Of a stretch of 64,000 nt of DNA, positions 13,276 through 26,165 are shown piece after piece (the stretch's first letter is position 1; every line of letters starts with the position of its first letter). This DNA is from Proteles cristata cristata. Taxonomy: Eukaryota > Chordata > Mammalia > Carnivora > Hyaenidae. The translations under genes were made by a program, and so were the position numbers. A model generated the notes under the pieces. The model was not told where the DNA came from, did no database searches, and was given only the letters and a program-made list of their open reading frames with translations. The stretch is taken from assembly GCA_017311185.1 (NCBI GenBank), contig JAESUZ010000756.1, forward strand, positions 1,798,001 to 1,862,000, given 5' to 3'.

Positions 13276-15697
13276 CAGTTTTAATTTTTATTATCCTGAT
13301 AATTTATGTAAGTGTCCCTTTCTTCCTCGCTGCTTTTCTATGCATTTTTACATTGTTGACATTATGTGCTATGAATCTCATTTATTTTCCCACTAAACAA
13401 ATCCATTATTTCTCCAAGTCATTAAACGCTATAAACACACAAACACGGTCTATATTTAGAGATGATCATTCTGGTCCTGAAACTATCCAGACATTAGTGA
13501 CTTTAACTCTCCCTTCAGTGAATCTTTTTAAAATCATACATTCAATTTAGGAGAACAGAGTGGATTATCTGGGGGCTCAGAAGGTGTCTGCTCATGTGCC
13601 CCATAGACAAGATACAGAAAAAAAAAAAAAAAAGAGTTACAACGGAAGATCTGCGAAAATTGACTGAGCTATTGTAGGCAGAGTTTTTGAGTAGAAAGCC
13701 GTGATTATGTAGAAATCAGTGACTGCATGTTGATAGCACGGGGATGCGGATGGGGTGTCATGGAAGGTGCAAAGTTGGCTGGTGCGCTTGAGATGAACCA
13801 GACGCTGTCACTGTCCCCGGCTTGAGTCTGTGATCACGAAGAAGTGCTAGGGCACCTCCCCTGTCATGGTGTCTACGTACTACTAACTACCTGCTGTCCA
13901 AATAAAAGAAGGCTCTGTCTGAAGTTGTAATCTGTAAACCGAATGTATTCCTCCTGAACCTTCTGTTCTTTTTCCAGGGAGGTGGTGACACGAGTATTTT
14001 TTTTTTTTTTGGTTGATCCAAAATACTTCCTACTCTGAAGAGAGATATAAGGTTCCAATTATGCATCAAATGAAAACTAAAAGGGCTTCAGAGAAACGGA
14101 ATTGACATTCTACTGGAATCCTGTTGTTAGGGGGTTTGGTCTCTCCCATCTCTAGCTGCCAAAATGAGTCCATTCCCAAAATGGAGCACATTCCATTCTT
14201 TATGACCAACTTACCAAAATTAAAATAACCTTCAGCTGTCAAAATAGCTTGAAGAAAAAGTCAGTTTATGATTATTAGAAATAATATAGAACTTAGAGCC
14301 ATCTATGTAATGATCTTTACCCATGTGAAAAGTATTTGTAAGTAAATAGTTTTTAATCAGCATGAAGGACTACCAAGAAGGGATCTGTCAAATTCATTAG
14401 GGAAGAAGGGCCGACGCCGTAACGGATCTGGGAGCTGGACCAACCATCCTCAAGTTGATGCTTAGTAGACCAGTCCTTGTAACAAGTATTTGCGGTAAAA
14501 AACTAAAAACTGTCTCTTATACGAGTGAGCGGTAGTCAGGAGTTTTCACTGCTTGAAGAGATTCTTTCACATATCATTGTGATTTTACAGATTTGATGAC
14601 AAGTCAACTCTGCCATTTGGAAGTAGCCTCAACCATGCCATAAAAAAAAGAGAGGAAAGCTAATGGAAACTCAGGTTGCTGGTCCCAATGGATTTCTAAT
14701 AACTGTCATAGAGCAGCAAACATGATGAAAGCAGAGGATTCTAATGGATTGGAAATATCTGTGCAAGTCAGACAATGCCTGGCTCCTCGGAGAACAGATT
14801 CCTTCCTTTATCTGTAGGATGATTCTCGTTATCTGTGTCATGCAGTTTGAAGCAACTTTAAAAGCTTTTGACTCGTGGCAAATGACACCTCGTTCAGAAA
14901 CCAAACTAATGAGGCTTAATGACTAAATGGATAGAGACCTCATAATTCGCCACTCCCCGCCCCCGCCCCGGGGCCCTGGAATGCAGAAGCAAGCTATCTG
15001 TCCCCAGACCCAGCCTAGTGCTGCTGCTGCGGGCACCTAGCACAAGATCCGTCCAGCACAAAGGCTCCACCAGCCTGCTGGAGGTTTTGTCTTTTGGGTT
15101 CAAGACAACAAAGAATGACCTGGAGAGCTTGTGTCATGGGCACACGGGAGGTGGCCCTGCACACCCCCAGGGGCCACCCGTCCCACAGGCTGCGAGGTCT
15201 GGAGACGACGGTCTGCTCATATCAGGCCAGTGGCGAAGGGCTTCCGATGGCTCACTCCCACGGCATTCAACTCCCGGCTAGGGCTCTTTGTGGTGGGGCC
15301 CCTGCCCACCGCTCGGTCTGGAATGCTTCACCCCGGCCCCCCGCCTCCATAAACACCACTCTTTTTCAGGACATCTCAAGGGCACTGCCGGGAGGTTCTC
15401 TGTCGTGCTGCCCCTTCTCCCAGGAGATTGAGTCCTTACTGTCCCTTGGCACCCCCAGCACTCGGCTGACACACACGAGTCTGTCGGCTTCCCCCTAGCA
15501 TAGAGCATCTGGGCCGGGGATTGGGCGTTTCTGGTCTTTGTAACCTCAGTGCACAGTGCAAATTAGACACACGACAATGTTTTAAATTAGAATGAAATTT
15601 AGAGATTGTACATAACTCCAATGTCAAAAATTCTCCAAGTGTTAGCTTTGGCCTCTCTCCTGAACTCTGGAAGCTAATGGTTTTCTTTCTTTCATTT

Positions 15698-15726
15698 TTT
15701 TTTTATATTTTTATTTATTTCTAGGG

Positions 15727-15773
<47 letters not shown>

Positions 15774-15941
15774 CGTGAGCAGGGGAGGGTCAGAGAGAGA
15801 GGGAGACACAGACTGAAACAGGCTCCAGGCTCTGAGCTGGCAGTCAGCACAGAGCCCAACGCGGGGCTCGAACCCACAAACCGTGAGATCATGACCTAAC
15901 GAAAGTCGGATGCTTAACCGACTAAGCCACCCAGGTGCCCC
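15698..15941 (-). repeat. CAN-SINE (reverse) with long GA microsatellite
   Basis: Reverse SINE with its CT tract expanded to about 21 GA units at 15729-15770. A perfect 15-bp duplication TTCTTTCTTTCATTT flanks it at 15683-15697 and 15942-15956. Confidence 0.95.
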
Positions 15942-15956
15942 TTCTTTCTTTCATTT

Positions 15957-16157
15957 AAAAAAAAATATTTACTTATTGAGAGAGAGACAGAGCACCAGTG
16001 AGGGATAGAGAGGGAGGGAGACAGAGAAAATCCCAAGCAGCCTCCACACTGTCAGTGCAGAGCCCAATGCGGGGTTTGAACTCAAGAACCATGAGATCAT
16101 GGCCAGAGGCGAAATCAAGAGTCAGATGCTGAACTGAGTGAGCCACGCAGGCGCCCC
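15957..16157 (-). repeat. Older CAN-SINE (reverse)
   Basis: Diverged reverse copy next to the previous SINE. It ends GAGCCACGCAGGCGCCCC and contains AAATCAAGAGTCAGATGCT, typical of older subfamilies. Confidence 0.9.
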
Positions 16158-16319
16158 GTCTGGGAACTAATTTCTAACTGTCTCACAGACAACTTGACAG
16201 GAAGTTCAACGGGCACCTCGGACAAGCTGTAACTCTCCACGTTCACTGCAGAACCAGCTTGCTGTCTCTGTTCTTTCCAGGTCCCGGGAGGCACCTCACA
16301 CTCCACTTTCCATCCCGTC

Positions 16320-16785
16320 AGCCCCTGTGGCTCCCGCCCGTCTCCCAGCCCTCACACCCCCTCCCGCTCCTGCACTTTTTCCCTGTCATGGGCCCATGAC
16401 ACTCACTCAGGCCTCGGCACAGGCCCCTCGAGGTCTCCAGCTCGCAGCCTCTCTCTCTCCTTTAGGAGATCGCGGCCAGCGCGGTTCTCTACCCACAAAA
16501 CATCAAAGGCCTCTGTGCACCCCAGTATGTCCTTCAAAGCCTTCCTTCATCTCTAAGCCATCTTCCTAAGTGGCCTTTGCTTTCTTGGGAGTTCTACTGC
16601 GTTTTTCATTTACACCTTTCTTTTGGCAAATAAATGCACAAAGTGTGGGCAGTAGTTTTTAAAATGCTGATGCCTCGTCTATCCAAATAGTCTCCTGCCC
16701 CTAAGGGTGGCATCACGTTTTACGCCTTGTTACATGTGCTGGTGCTTGGCATAGCTGGTGCCATGAATACACACTGGTTGATCCA
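16320..16785 (+). repeat. Probable L2 relic
   Basis: A C-rich stretch then CTTCAAAGCCTTCCTTCATC, TGGCAAATAAATGC and GTGCTTGGCATAGCTGGTGCC. The order fits an L2 3' end but similarity is weak. Confidence 0.45.
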
Positions 16786-18144
16786 CACACAGAAAAATAA
16801 CACGGATGTTTAAAATCTTAGTTACTCCTGGGCAAAGATTGCATAGACTTTAATATTCAGAACACTAGAAGCTTCTTTTGTCATTTCCCACCAACCATGC
16901 CCAGAGGGCTGATATGGAGAGGAATGAGCTCAACTATATAAAACATTGGGAAGAGTGTCTGACTTATGATGAAAGCAGCCATTATGACGACGGTGATGCT
17001 GAGGAGGAGGCGGAGGAGCACTCTCGAGGAGGACTGGAGACATCCATACGGAATGTAGATAAATAGTTTCCACACAAACGGCCGTACCGCCAAGCAATGA
17101 CATTTGGTGGGATACTTGATGGGCATGTCTGTACGTAAGCGTATTAATAAAAGTATATTTGGACTGGTTTTACACTACTGCTGGTCGGTAACCGGTTCTA
17201 GAAGAAAGGCTAGGGCAGTGACTGGGGAAGGCTGGGGTAATGAGCAGATACGGCTGGTGAGCGCAAGAGCCTGCTATGAGCTCCTTAAAAGACTGCTTCT
17301 CCCAGCTGGGACTGAAGTCTGGGATTCTACTGACGGTGAGTTCACACTGGCAGAGCCTTCCTTAAAAATCCCCTGGCTCTCTGTGGAGTAGGCAGGTTAC
17401 CAACACGCTTAGGCAGCTCCGAACCTATGTTCTATGTTGGAATTGGAGTTGCAGAAAGGGAAGGTCAAGGGAACTGAAGACATGGTTCTTACAGGGGGAG
17501 CAGGAGAAGGAGATATTGGGCCAGGCGACGTGGGAAGAGCACAGAAGGAACTGCAATGCTTCTCAGCTGCGTGGAGCTGAGTGTGGGACGGAGTCACTGG
17601 AGGTGGGCGGGGGGTGCAGGGGCACCGTCTCCCCAGCACCAGTCCCGGGGGCAGGTCTGGAGCTTGAGAAAGTCCGTATTCAGAGCAGAAACATAGACGA
17701 GTTTGGGAACTGGATGATGGATTTTGAAAGGTGCAAGAAAGCATGGTAGGTAACTATTATGGGTGCCACACTGTCTAGAGCTTTCCTGGGGTTGGAATGA
17801 GTCTCATACAGAAGACTGATGTCCCTGATCGCTGCAGCAACTTATGTTTCCAGCCCCAGGTCTCCTCCTTAGCAGAACGTGGTGCCTTTACTGCAAATAC
17901 TTAGTGCAGGCGTACCGGCAAACTCTCACAGGGGGCGGGCAATGTGGCCGTGCATCTTCCTGAGGGGTCTTCCAAGAACTTTATAGTCACATCTGTTCCC
18001 TGATTAAATTACTCTGTGATTCTCATGGGTACGTTTTGAATATTCAGTGATATGTAGGAAAGACTAAAAGATGAGCAATTCTTTCAAAAGCAATAAATAG
18101 AAAATATTTCATGGAGACACAGAATAGGTTAATTATGCATTTTT

Positions 18145-18358
18145 TTAAAAAATATTTTTTATTTATTTCTAGGAGAGAGAGAGAGACAGCGTGAGCAGGG
18201 GAGGGCCAGAGAGAGGGAGACACAGACTCTGAAATTGGCTCCAGGCTCTGAGCTGGCAGTCAGCACAGAGCCCGATGCGGGGCTCGAACCCACAAACAGC
18301 GAGATCATGACCTAAGCGAAAGTCGGACGCTTAACCGACTACGCCACCCAGGCGCCCC
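18145..18358 (-). repeat. CAN-SINE (reverse) with long duplication
   Basis: Reverse SINE ending ACGCCACCCAGGCGCCCC. A long direct repeat (GGTTAATTATGCATTTT) flanks it, near 18127-18143 and 18360-18376. Confidence 0.95.
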
Positions 18359-18485
18359 AGGTTAATTATGCATTTTAACACTTAATCTGATATCCGTGGG
18401 TGGATAAATTAAAGCAGGTCTGTAGGCTGCCATGACTTCAATATTATCAGTTATATATTTCCTCGAAAATTATAACTGTAGGTTT

Positions 18486-18696
18486 AAATTTTTTTAAGTA
18501 CTTTATTTATTTTTGAGAGAGACAGACTACAAGTAGGGGAGGGGCAGAGAGAGAATGGGAGACACAGAATCGGAATCGGGCTCCAGGCTCCGAGCTGTCA
18601 GCACAGAGCCCGATGTGGGGCTTGAACTCACAAACTGTGAGATCATGACCTGAGCTGAAGTGGGACGCTTAACCGACTGAGCCACCCAGGTGCCCC
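18486..18696 (-). repeat. CAN-SINE (reverse)
   Basis: Reverse SINE with a 14-bp duplication ATA[A/G]CTGTAGGTTT at 18472-18485 and 18697-18710. Confidence 0.94.
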
Positions 18697-21600
18697 ATAG
18701 CTGTAGGTTTCAAGTGTGACATATGTCCGATAAACCTAATCCTCTTTCTATTTATCTATTCCTTCCACGCCCTAAAAATGACTCGGAGGAGCCCTGGTCC
18801 CCTTAGTTTGGGAAGTTGGAGTGTGGTTTGTATGAATTGAATTTTCCACGTGGAGACGACTGAGCGAAGCAGAACAGATGCAACAAAGGGACGTAGTAAA
18901 GAAAAATTCCACGAGGATCAGATAATTGTATGGGTGTCTTTCAGAAGTTCTGAACCTGGGTGTGCCTCGATCACCAGTTTCTGGCCTGAATCCAAACTGA
19001 AAACAGGGAGAAAACAAGTAGGCTGTAGATGGAAGTAGAGGAGGAAGGGGCCAATATTTCACCAATCCCTAGAGAAAACACAAGATAAATTGTGGACACT
19101 AAAAGAGCTGGACACTAAGCACAATAAGCACCTCTTCTAGGTTTGTAGAAAGTAAGAAACAACTACCATGTGGGATTAATAACAGGTTAAAAATTTAACT
19201 CAGTGACAGAGATCTCTGACACCGTTATTACTCAGCCTATCATCCGGCCAAAGCTGATTTCATTTAAAGTAATTTTGTATTTACACTAAAACTAAATTAG
19301 CGTCAAACTAGGGGAGAAAAAACCCTCTAAGCAAATGGACTGGACCTAGATAACCTTATGCGATAGAGAAGCAAATGTCATTTTCATGAGTGACAAAGCT
19401 TGTCAATGTGATAACCAGTTTCTGGAAATTGAGACTGCTGTTGGCCACCTTCCTTTCCCCTAAAACATGTCACACTCGAAGACAGGGTCGGCAGACACAC
19501 ACTTGGCTCGCCTCTGGACCCTGGGATGGAAGGTGTGGTCAGAGAGCAACCAGCCAGCCCCCTGCAGGGACACGCAGGGGACGTCAGTAAAGAGGAAGCC
19601 AGCGGATGTCTGTGCCAGAGGAAGGCGTGTTTGGGAGAAAGCAGGAAATTCTGATGGAGAGATAAGGAAGGGTAGTGGGAAGGGGACCCGGGGAGCTGGG
19701 TGGGGAGAGGAAACCAATCAGCTCCCCAGGGATGGTGTGAAAGGGCCAGATGGGGAGGGAGACCGGTGAGCAGGGCAGGAGTCTGGTTTATTTCAGGTGT
19801 TGGGGTAACCAGGGCTCAGAAGCAGGGCAGATAGGAAGGCTGTGTGCTGAGACTTAGAAGAAATAAGCTTAGAAATTCTTTCTTTGTGGGGGTTGGGGTA
19901 AGAAGGCGGAAGTGCAGAGCAGGAGGGGAGGGAGCAAATCCAAGGGGGTGATTCTGTAGCGTCTGAGGGTCTGGGCGATGGGCTGGGGCTAAGGGAGTTC
20001 CACACGGCTGCTTATCCACCGCATTTAAAGTGCAGCCTGGGGAGTGAGTGTCTAATTTTTTCACCACGTAACCGGCCGTAAATCTCCGGAAGATGTGAGG
20101 GGAGGTGCGTTTGATTTGAACCTGCAAAGTCTGAATTGATTCACCTTCATGCTTCACCGAGTGAAGCCGGTTTATAACCATGCATCCCTAAGTGGGGCCG
20201 GTGCACAGAGAAAACAGATCCCCACTGCGCTCGAGAATAACTTCGTCACTGACCTGAGTCGGATCCAGTGGAAGCTAAACATTCAGTACATACTTTTACA
20301 GTAGAGGGAGTAGAACGGAAAACTGAGCTTAGCTGAAACGTGAGAAAGAAAAAAATGACCGAGGCTTAACTGGGTGGGGCCACAGTCTACTTCTTCACAA
20401 TCCCCACCCCCTTCCAACACAACGTCAAGGCCAGTAAGTCTCCACCCGGCATAAGTTGGGGGTGCTGTCACTCACTTCCCAAATACACTGTCGGGGTTTC
20501 CTGCCTTCCAGAGCCCAGCAGAGCGGTGTGGTCAGTGGTGCACCTGGGCAGAGATGTGGCTGGGTCAGGGCAGAGTGGAAACGAAGTTCATACCAGGGCT
20601 CTTTCATTTGTGCGCTCAGTACACCGCTTGGTTTGGCGTGGATCTTTAGGTCCCTCTTTCTTGGATCAGATTTCACACTGTGATGGGTCCAGGCCAGGCC
20701 AATCACCGCAGAAGTGAAAAATGCACCAACACACAGGCAGTGCCCGTGATCGCTACTCTGCTCCAGAAGGAGCCCAGGGACCAAAGTGAAGGGAGGAGGA
20801 AGCGAGGGGAGCTTTGACTCACTGCATCTTCTAGTACCTCTCTCCACCCCGCCCCTGCCTCCTGGCCAAGATGTCCTTCTCTCCTCATCAGTTTGTGGGG
20901 TGAAAGCACTCAGTTTGTTTCTGCACAGTTTCAACTAATCATCCTGCCTCCCGAAATGCTCTGGCGGCGGCCACCATACCAACAGCCGAGGACATCTTAA
21001 TCCTCCGTGAACTGCGAGGCTTCTTTCCCCCCAAGATTCTAGCTCGTGTTCTTGTCCTTGAGAGTCATCTGTTCTAATTTCATGTCTCATGTTGGTCAGT
21101 AAAGACTTCGCATCAAGAGGACCTCAGCGCATGAGGACTTCTAGGTTCTTTGGGAGTCTCAGTGTGACACCAAAGGAGGACACTGGGACACACTGAACAC
21201 TGACATCAAAGGGACTTGGGGCAGAATTCACAGAGCTGGACGCTTCTTAGTGCCAACTGTTTTGACAACCCAATCTCGCGTTTCCTTAGCAGAATCTGGG
21301 GCTGGCAAACAGGAGACAGAACCAGACACAGCCCCCTCGGGTGCATTCCTTATGACAACATCTGGCTCTTCTGTCCTGCTTTCAGGTCTCACCTTTACAG
21401 GTGCTAAAACACTGCAAGGCAGCTGGGACGGGCAGACGATGCGACCTGGCAGGTTCCGTTTGCTGCGCAGAGTTCTGAATCCCTGGTGACTGACTGGCCC
21501 TAGTTAAACATTTTTTTCTCAAGGACTTTCAGTTTGTCACTTGCCTATTTATTGTATTTGCATGCTATAAAAGGGACCCATGCACAATGCAGATACTGAA

Positions 21601-22689
21601 AAACGCAGAAAAGAAAAAAAAAAAACCCAACTCCTTCTACATCTCAGCCCAGTGTTCACATTTTGGTGTCTTTCTAGTTTTTTTCTATGTAGGATGTAAT
21701 TCACTTCTCAGTAATACCATGGCATATATTTTGCTTATGTGCTAATAACTTTTATGTCATGCAATTTATGCCAAATGATTAAACAGCCTTTTAAATCATA
21801 GAAACTTAAAAGACAACATCAAAACAATGTGACCAGAAGAGAAAGACCACCTACTAAATTTCTTTTGGCACAAGATTGTTTGAGAAATTGAATAAGCTAT
21901 TAGGTTTACAGAACACGATAAACCATAAGCTTTGAAAGAATTTTGGAAATATAACGTAACAGCGTAATCTGTAGAATGCAGGGTAGGGAAATCTTGAAAG
22001 TAATTTGCTTGTTTCTTCCCACATCAAGAACCTGTCTTTGCTAAACAATGTCTTACAGAGAGATGCACTAAGCAGTGATAATCTGGTCAGGCATCTTGTA
22101 CTGTTTGTAGCTTTCAATACTACGCCAGAAATAATCTATAACCATGTCATTAAGGAGAAGCAAGAATATGGTGTTTAGTAGGAATGAAGATTGAGATTTT
22201 GTGAAGGGGAAGTTAACTACGGCAAGAGGAGAAACACTGAATGCATGGAAGAGTGGTAGACGAGCCGAATGTCAACGAGCTAAGTACTCCTTGCCCTGGG
22301 TGGGTCTACACAGATAGCAACTGGGAGTGAAATGGACTGGTAAAGTGTCTACAGCACTTACTGATATTTGTAATTATTATTGTATTGTGTAATAACTAAA
22401 TAGGACATGATGAAATGAAGTAATTAAATGGTAAAAAAAAAAAAACAAAAACCAAACCTCTGGCCTATAAGTAAAGACAGGGGGTTAAACAGTAAATATT
22501 TACAAAGCTAAATCTGGAGGGGGGAAACTGAATTCCCTAGCACGTCACCACATGATTGCTCAAAGTTCTTAGGGCTGGAGATGTTTATTGTCTGAGGACA
22601 GACTTGCCAATACTCACATTCGCCACTTTTGGACCTACTACGTAGCCAGAGGGTGTTTCTCCTTTGTCAGAAAGCCTATGGCTTCCTGT

Positions 22690-22815
22690 ATTTGTATGGT
22701 GTCTTTTACTAGGGTATATCAGAAGGCCCATTAGGGAAGGACTTGATCTTGTTCGCCTCCACGTGATTGTACGGATGGATGAATGAATGAACGAACAAAT
22801 GAATGAACAAACACT
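22690..22815 (+). repeat. L2 3' tail
   Basis: GACTTGATCTTGTTCGCCTCC followed by GATGGATGAATGAATGAACGAACAAATGAATG, the characteristic L2 GAATGAATG terminus. Confidence 0.6.
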
Positions 22816-22907
22816 ACGGAAAAACTGAGAAGCTTTCTGATTTTGAGGTCTCGGTTTGGCCTTTCCTTCTGGAGTTGAGAGATGGATATGTATTTCAAAA
22901 GTACTCA

Positions 22908-23119
22908 GGGGGCGCCTGGGTGGCTCAAGTCAGTTAAGCATCTGACTTCGGGTCAGGTCATGATCCCACGGTTTGGGAGCTCAAGCCCCGCATCGGGCTC
23001 TGTGCTGCCAGCTTAGAGCCTGGAGCCTGCTTCAGATTCTGTGTCTCCCTCTCTCTCTGCCCCTCCTCCACTCTTGCTCTGTCCCTCTCTCAAAAATAAA
23101 TAAACTTTGGAGAAAAAAA
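22908..23119 (+). repeat. CAN-SINE
   Basis: Complete head GGGCGCCTGGGTGGCTCAAG, CT-rich middle and A-rich tail. An imperfect AAAAGTACTCA / AAAAGGACTCA duplication flanks it. Confidence 0.94.
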
Positions 23120-23374
23120 AAAAGGACTCAACTAAGCACGTTTCGGGATTAAGAGTAAGAGTGACTCAGGATGCGAGAATTTTCCCACCTGCAGGAACCA
23201 GCCCCTCCGGTGTCTCTATTCCCTATCCCTCAGTCATCTCAGCAGGAAATTACTACACTGTGTCTCCCACAAGGGTGATGAATGTTAGAAGCATTTCAAA
23301 AGACTGTAGCGGGGCCCAGAATGGGGTCAAGTAAAAGTAAATACCAGCCCTTATTAGGCCATCCTGGCCTCCGA

Positions 23375-23735
23375 TGGTGCCTCTGCCCGGCTACACGCGC
23401 AACTTCCCGCTGTCAGAGAAAGCGGGCTCGAAGGCCACCGCCTCCACGTGGCCGTTTCCTGACCTCCAGGAACTTCTTTAGTCAGGCACTACTTCCTTCC
23501 TGGCTCCTCACACTTGACTGTTTCCCTGACGTTGCCGGCCTGGCCCGGAGGTGGGGGCGCCACGGGGCGGCACAGGGCTCTCGGGACGTCCCTCAAACAC
23601 CATTCCACACATTCAGTTTCCTACTAGTCATTCGTCAGGGTTCCCACGCACGCGGCGGGCTCCAGAATTCTGATTTCCCAGCACCGGTCGCCCACGCGGA
23701 TGCGGTGGCAGCTGGGGTTGGGAGAAGACCCACAG
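23375..23735. promoter_or_regulatory. CpG-rich patch in terminal intron (possible regulatory element)
   Basis: By hand count there are about 27 CpG dinucleotides in roughly 360 bp, in a GC-rich block flanked by CpG-poor sequence. Dense parts lie at 23390-23450, 23530-23590 and 23640-23710, and the block is not one of the recognised repeats. It could be a small orphan CpG island, a CTCF-type site or simply a GC-rich tract. No transcription start, TATA box or exon could be recognised. The 167-codon open frame across it is what GC-rich DNA produces by chance. Confidence 0.45.
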
Positions 23736-23836
23736 CATCGATTTGTTCAGTGTCCGCAGATTTTAAATTACACTATGACTTTTAATGACTGTTAAGTGCT
23801 CAGAGCTATTAAGGTGATCATTGATTCCTCATTGTT

Positions 23837-24059
23837 TAAAAAACTTTTTTAATGTTTGTTTATTTTTGAGAGGGAGAGAGAGACAGAGCGTGAGCAGGGG
23901 AGGGGCAGAGAGAGAGGGAGACACAGAATCTGAAACAGGCTCCAGGCTCTGAGCTGTCAGCACAGAGCCCGACGCGGGGCTCGAACTCAGGAACAGTGCG
24001 ATCATGACCTGAGCTGAAGTCGGATGCTTAACTGATTGAGCCGTCCAGGTGTCCTCGAC
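23837..24059 (-). repeat. CAN-SINE (reverse)
   Basis: Reverse SINE with TTTTTTAATGTTTGTTTATTT at its start and a decayed head (CCGTCCAGGTGTCCT). The duplication is TGATTCCTCATT / TGATTCCTAATT. Confidence 0.93.
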
Positions 24060-24119
24060 TGATTCCTAATTTTCATATCAAACCAGTTTCTTTTTCATTC
24101 ACTGCTATTTCTACCAGCT

Positions 24120-24225
24120 GTCAGCTGTCTGAAGTGGAAAGTGCTTTATTTTGGGGTTCCCGGAGCACTGAGCACAGTGCCTTCTGCACGCTGGTCGGCT
24201 GGCTGAATGAATGAATGAACTTGCT
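24120..24225 (+). repeat. L2 3' tail
   Basis: GCACTGAGCACAGTGCCTTCTGC, then GCTGAATGAATGAATGAAC. Confidence 0.6.
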
Positions 24226-24489
24226 GCGTGAGCTACCGCGGGGTTTTGAATCTATAAGGAGCAAGACAGGGCCGATTCTGAGGGAGGCTGGCTTTCTCCT
24301 CAGTGACACCCACGGCCACGGCCCCTCTTCTCCCGTGTTCCTGTCTCTCCCGGCTGTGCTCCTGTTCCTGAAGCAAAGGCCTTCAGTGACCCAAGCTCGG
24401 GAGACTTTCAGCACTTGGGGAGCTGCCATCATTGAGGCCACTCTAAGGGGCATCGAGCAAACTCTTCTCACTCTCCGTTTTGGTTAGCT

Positions 24490-24770
24490 GAGGTGTAACT
24501 GAGTTATACTTGATAAAATCCATCCTTTTTATTTAGGTGGTATAGGTCGATGAGTTTTGACAAACCAATATAGTCACGGAACTACCACCACAATCACACT
24601 AATCAAAATGTAGAGTATTTCCATCACCCCAGGAAGCTCCCCTGGGCCCCTCTGTAGTTACGCCCCACCCTCCCCTCAGGAAATGTCATCCAGTAGCCAT
24701 GAAATTTGAACCCTTCTCCAATACCAGCGCTCTTGCTAACCCTCCCCCCCCAGCCCGATACCGCCCTGGC
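24490..24770 (-). mobile_element. Old L1 3' UTR relic
   Basis: The plus strand reads GTGTAACTGAGTTATACTTGATAAA and GATGAGTTTTGACAAACCAATATAG, then a C-rich stretch. This resembles antisense 3' UTRs of old mammalian L1 elements. Confidence 0.6.
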
Positions 24771-24831
24771 TCCTAGGGACTCCGGGTCTCCCCCCAGACT
24801 CCCGGGATAGCTCCGTAAATGTGGGTGTTTC

Positions 24832-25015
24832 AATTTTTAAAAAATGTTTATTTATCTACTTTTCAGAGAGAAGGAGGAGCAGAGAGAGGGAGAGAGAATC
24901 TGCAGGCTCTGAGCTGTCAGCAAAGAATCCGATGTGGGGCTTGAACCCATGAACCATGAGATCGTGACCTGAGCCAAAGTCGGACACTTAACTGACTGAG
25001 CCACCCAGGCGCCCC
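24832..25015 (-). repeat. CAN-SINE (reverse)
   Basis: Reverse SINE ending TGAGCCACCCAGGCGCCCC. It is somewhat shortened in the CT tract. Confidence 0.93.
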
Positions 25016-25079
25016 CTGCGTTTCTAACAGATCCGCATGCTCCTTTACATCTCCTGTGAACCCTCGCACTTCTCCACGT

Positions 25080-25760
25080 CCATGCCCTGTGCATCCTGGC
25101 CAACCTGCCTTTCCCCGTGTACCTCCGTGGCCACGGCACCGCCATCCACAGTCAGGCCACAAGTGTCCCTCCCTGGCCCCACGTGGAGGTGGCTGCCCTT
25201 CAAATACATCTCGCATTCGCCACTCTCTCCATATTAGTTTGAATGACTGACGCACCAGGTACGTCTGGCTCTCGGGTCTCTAAACACGCTCCATCTGCCC
25301 CCGCGGCTATTTTGCTAAAATAAAATCAGATCACATTCTTCTTCTCGTAAAAATGAAACGAACAAACAGACTCAGAAACCACGCTGTAGTGACTCCTCGG
25401 GGTGCAGAGCAGAAAAGCCCAAGTTCCCAGCGATGGCAGTGGAGCTCTGCCAGAGCCTTCCCTGTCTTTCTATCACCCCCTGCCACGTCCCAGACGCCCC
25501 AGCCACGCTGGCCCACGCCGGGTCTATCAGGCATTTTTGTGCCCTTGACTTGAAAGTCACTGTCTCCCCAGCTCAGAGATCTTAGGAAGTATTCCCGACT
25601 CTTCTCCACACAGCCTGTTCCCTCATCCGCCTCAGGGGGAAGCGCTGTCGCTGCCCCTGCGCTGAGGGCATTCAGCAGCCATGGCATCCTTTCTAGCTGC
25701 CTCTGCGCTGCGCAAAACTGCTCAGAGGATCGCGGTGCCTCACATGCAATGAGAATTCGG
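25080..25760 (+). repeat. Probable L2 relic
   Basis: A C-rich L2-like run: GCTATTTTGCTAAAATAAAATCAGATC, AAACCACGCTGTAGTGACTCC, CCTGTCTTTCTATCACCCCC and a late CATGCAATGAGAATTCGGG. ORFs here are repeat-derived. Confidence 0.5.
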
Positions 25761-26145
25761 GAAATGCTTATTGAAAAACTTTGTCCAATATTAGAGGAAA
25801 CGTGTAAACCTCAAGGCAAAACTTCTGAACTTTTTAATCTACTTTTGGCCTACCTGTTCCTTGTTTACATAACAAGGGAGCCGCATATCTGACAAAAAAA
25901 CTGGATTTTCCCACCCTTTAGAGGTGCTGGGCCAGTCGTGTCTGGAACGAGCAGCCCCTCCATTATCTGACTAGAATAAAATCCTATTATTTTGAGTACA
26001 ATAACGTGAAAAAGGTCCAGCCGCACTATACTAAGCCATTCCACCATTTAAATAGATCAGACTGAATTCTACAAACTTATTCTCTTCTGTGTTTTATGAG
26101 GGGAATCAGTTTTATGACTCAAGGGATCCTGAATACATGATCTAA

Positions 26146-26165
26146 AAGAAAGAAAGAAAGAAAAA
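26146..26165. repeat. AAAG microsatellite
   Basis: Short run of about five GAAA units. Low-complexity intronic sequence. Confidence 0.8.

Noticed and set aside
16878..17066. Acidic 62-codon frame (DDGDAEEEAEEHS)
   Set aside because: It comes from a GAN/GGA-biased stretch. There is no homology, no splice context and no antisense support.
23282..23785. 167-codon open frame over the CpG-rich patch
   Set aside because: GC-rich DNA has few stops. There is no recognisable domain or start context.
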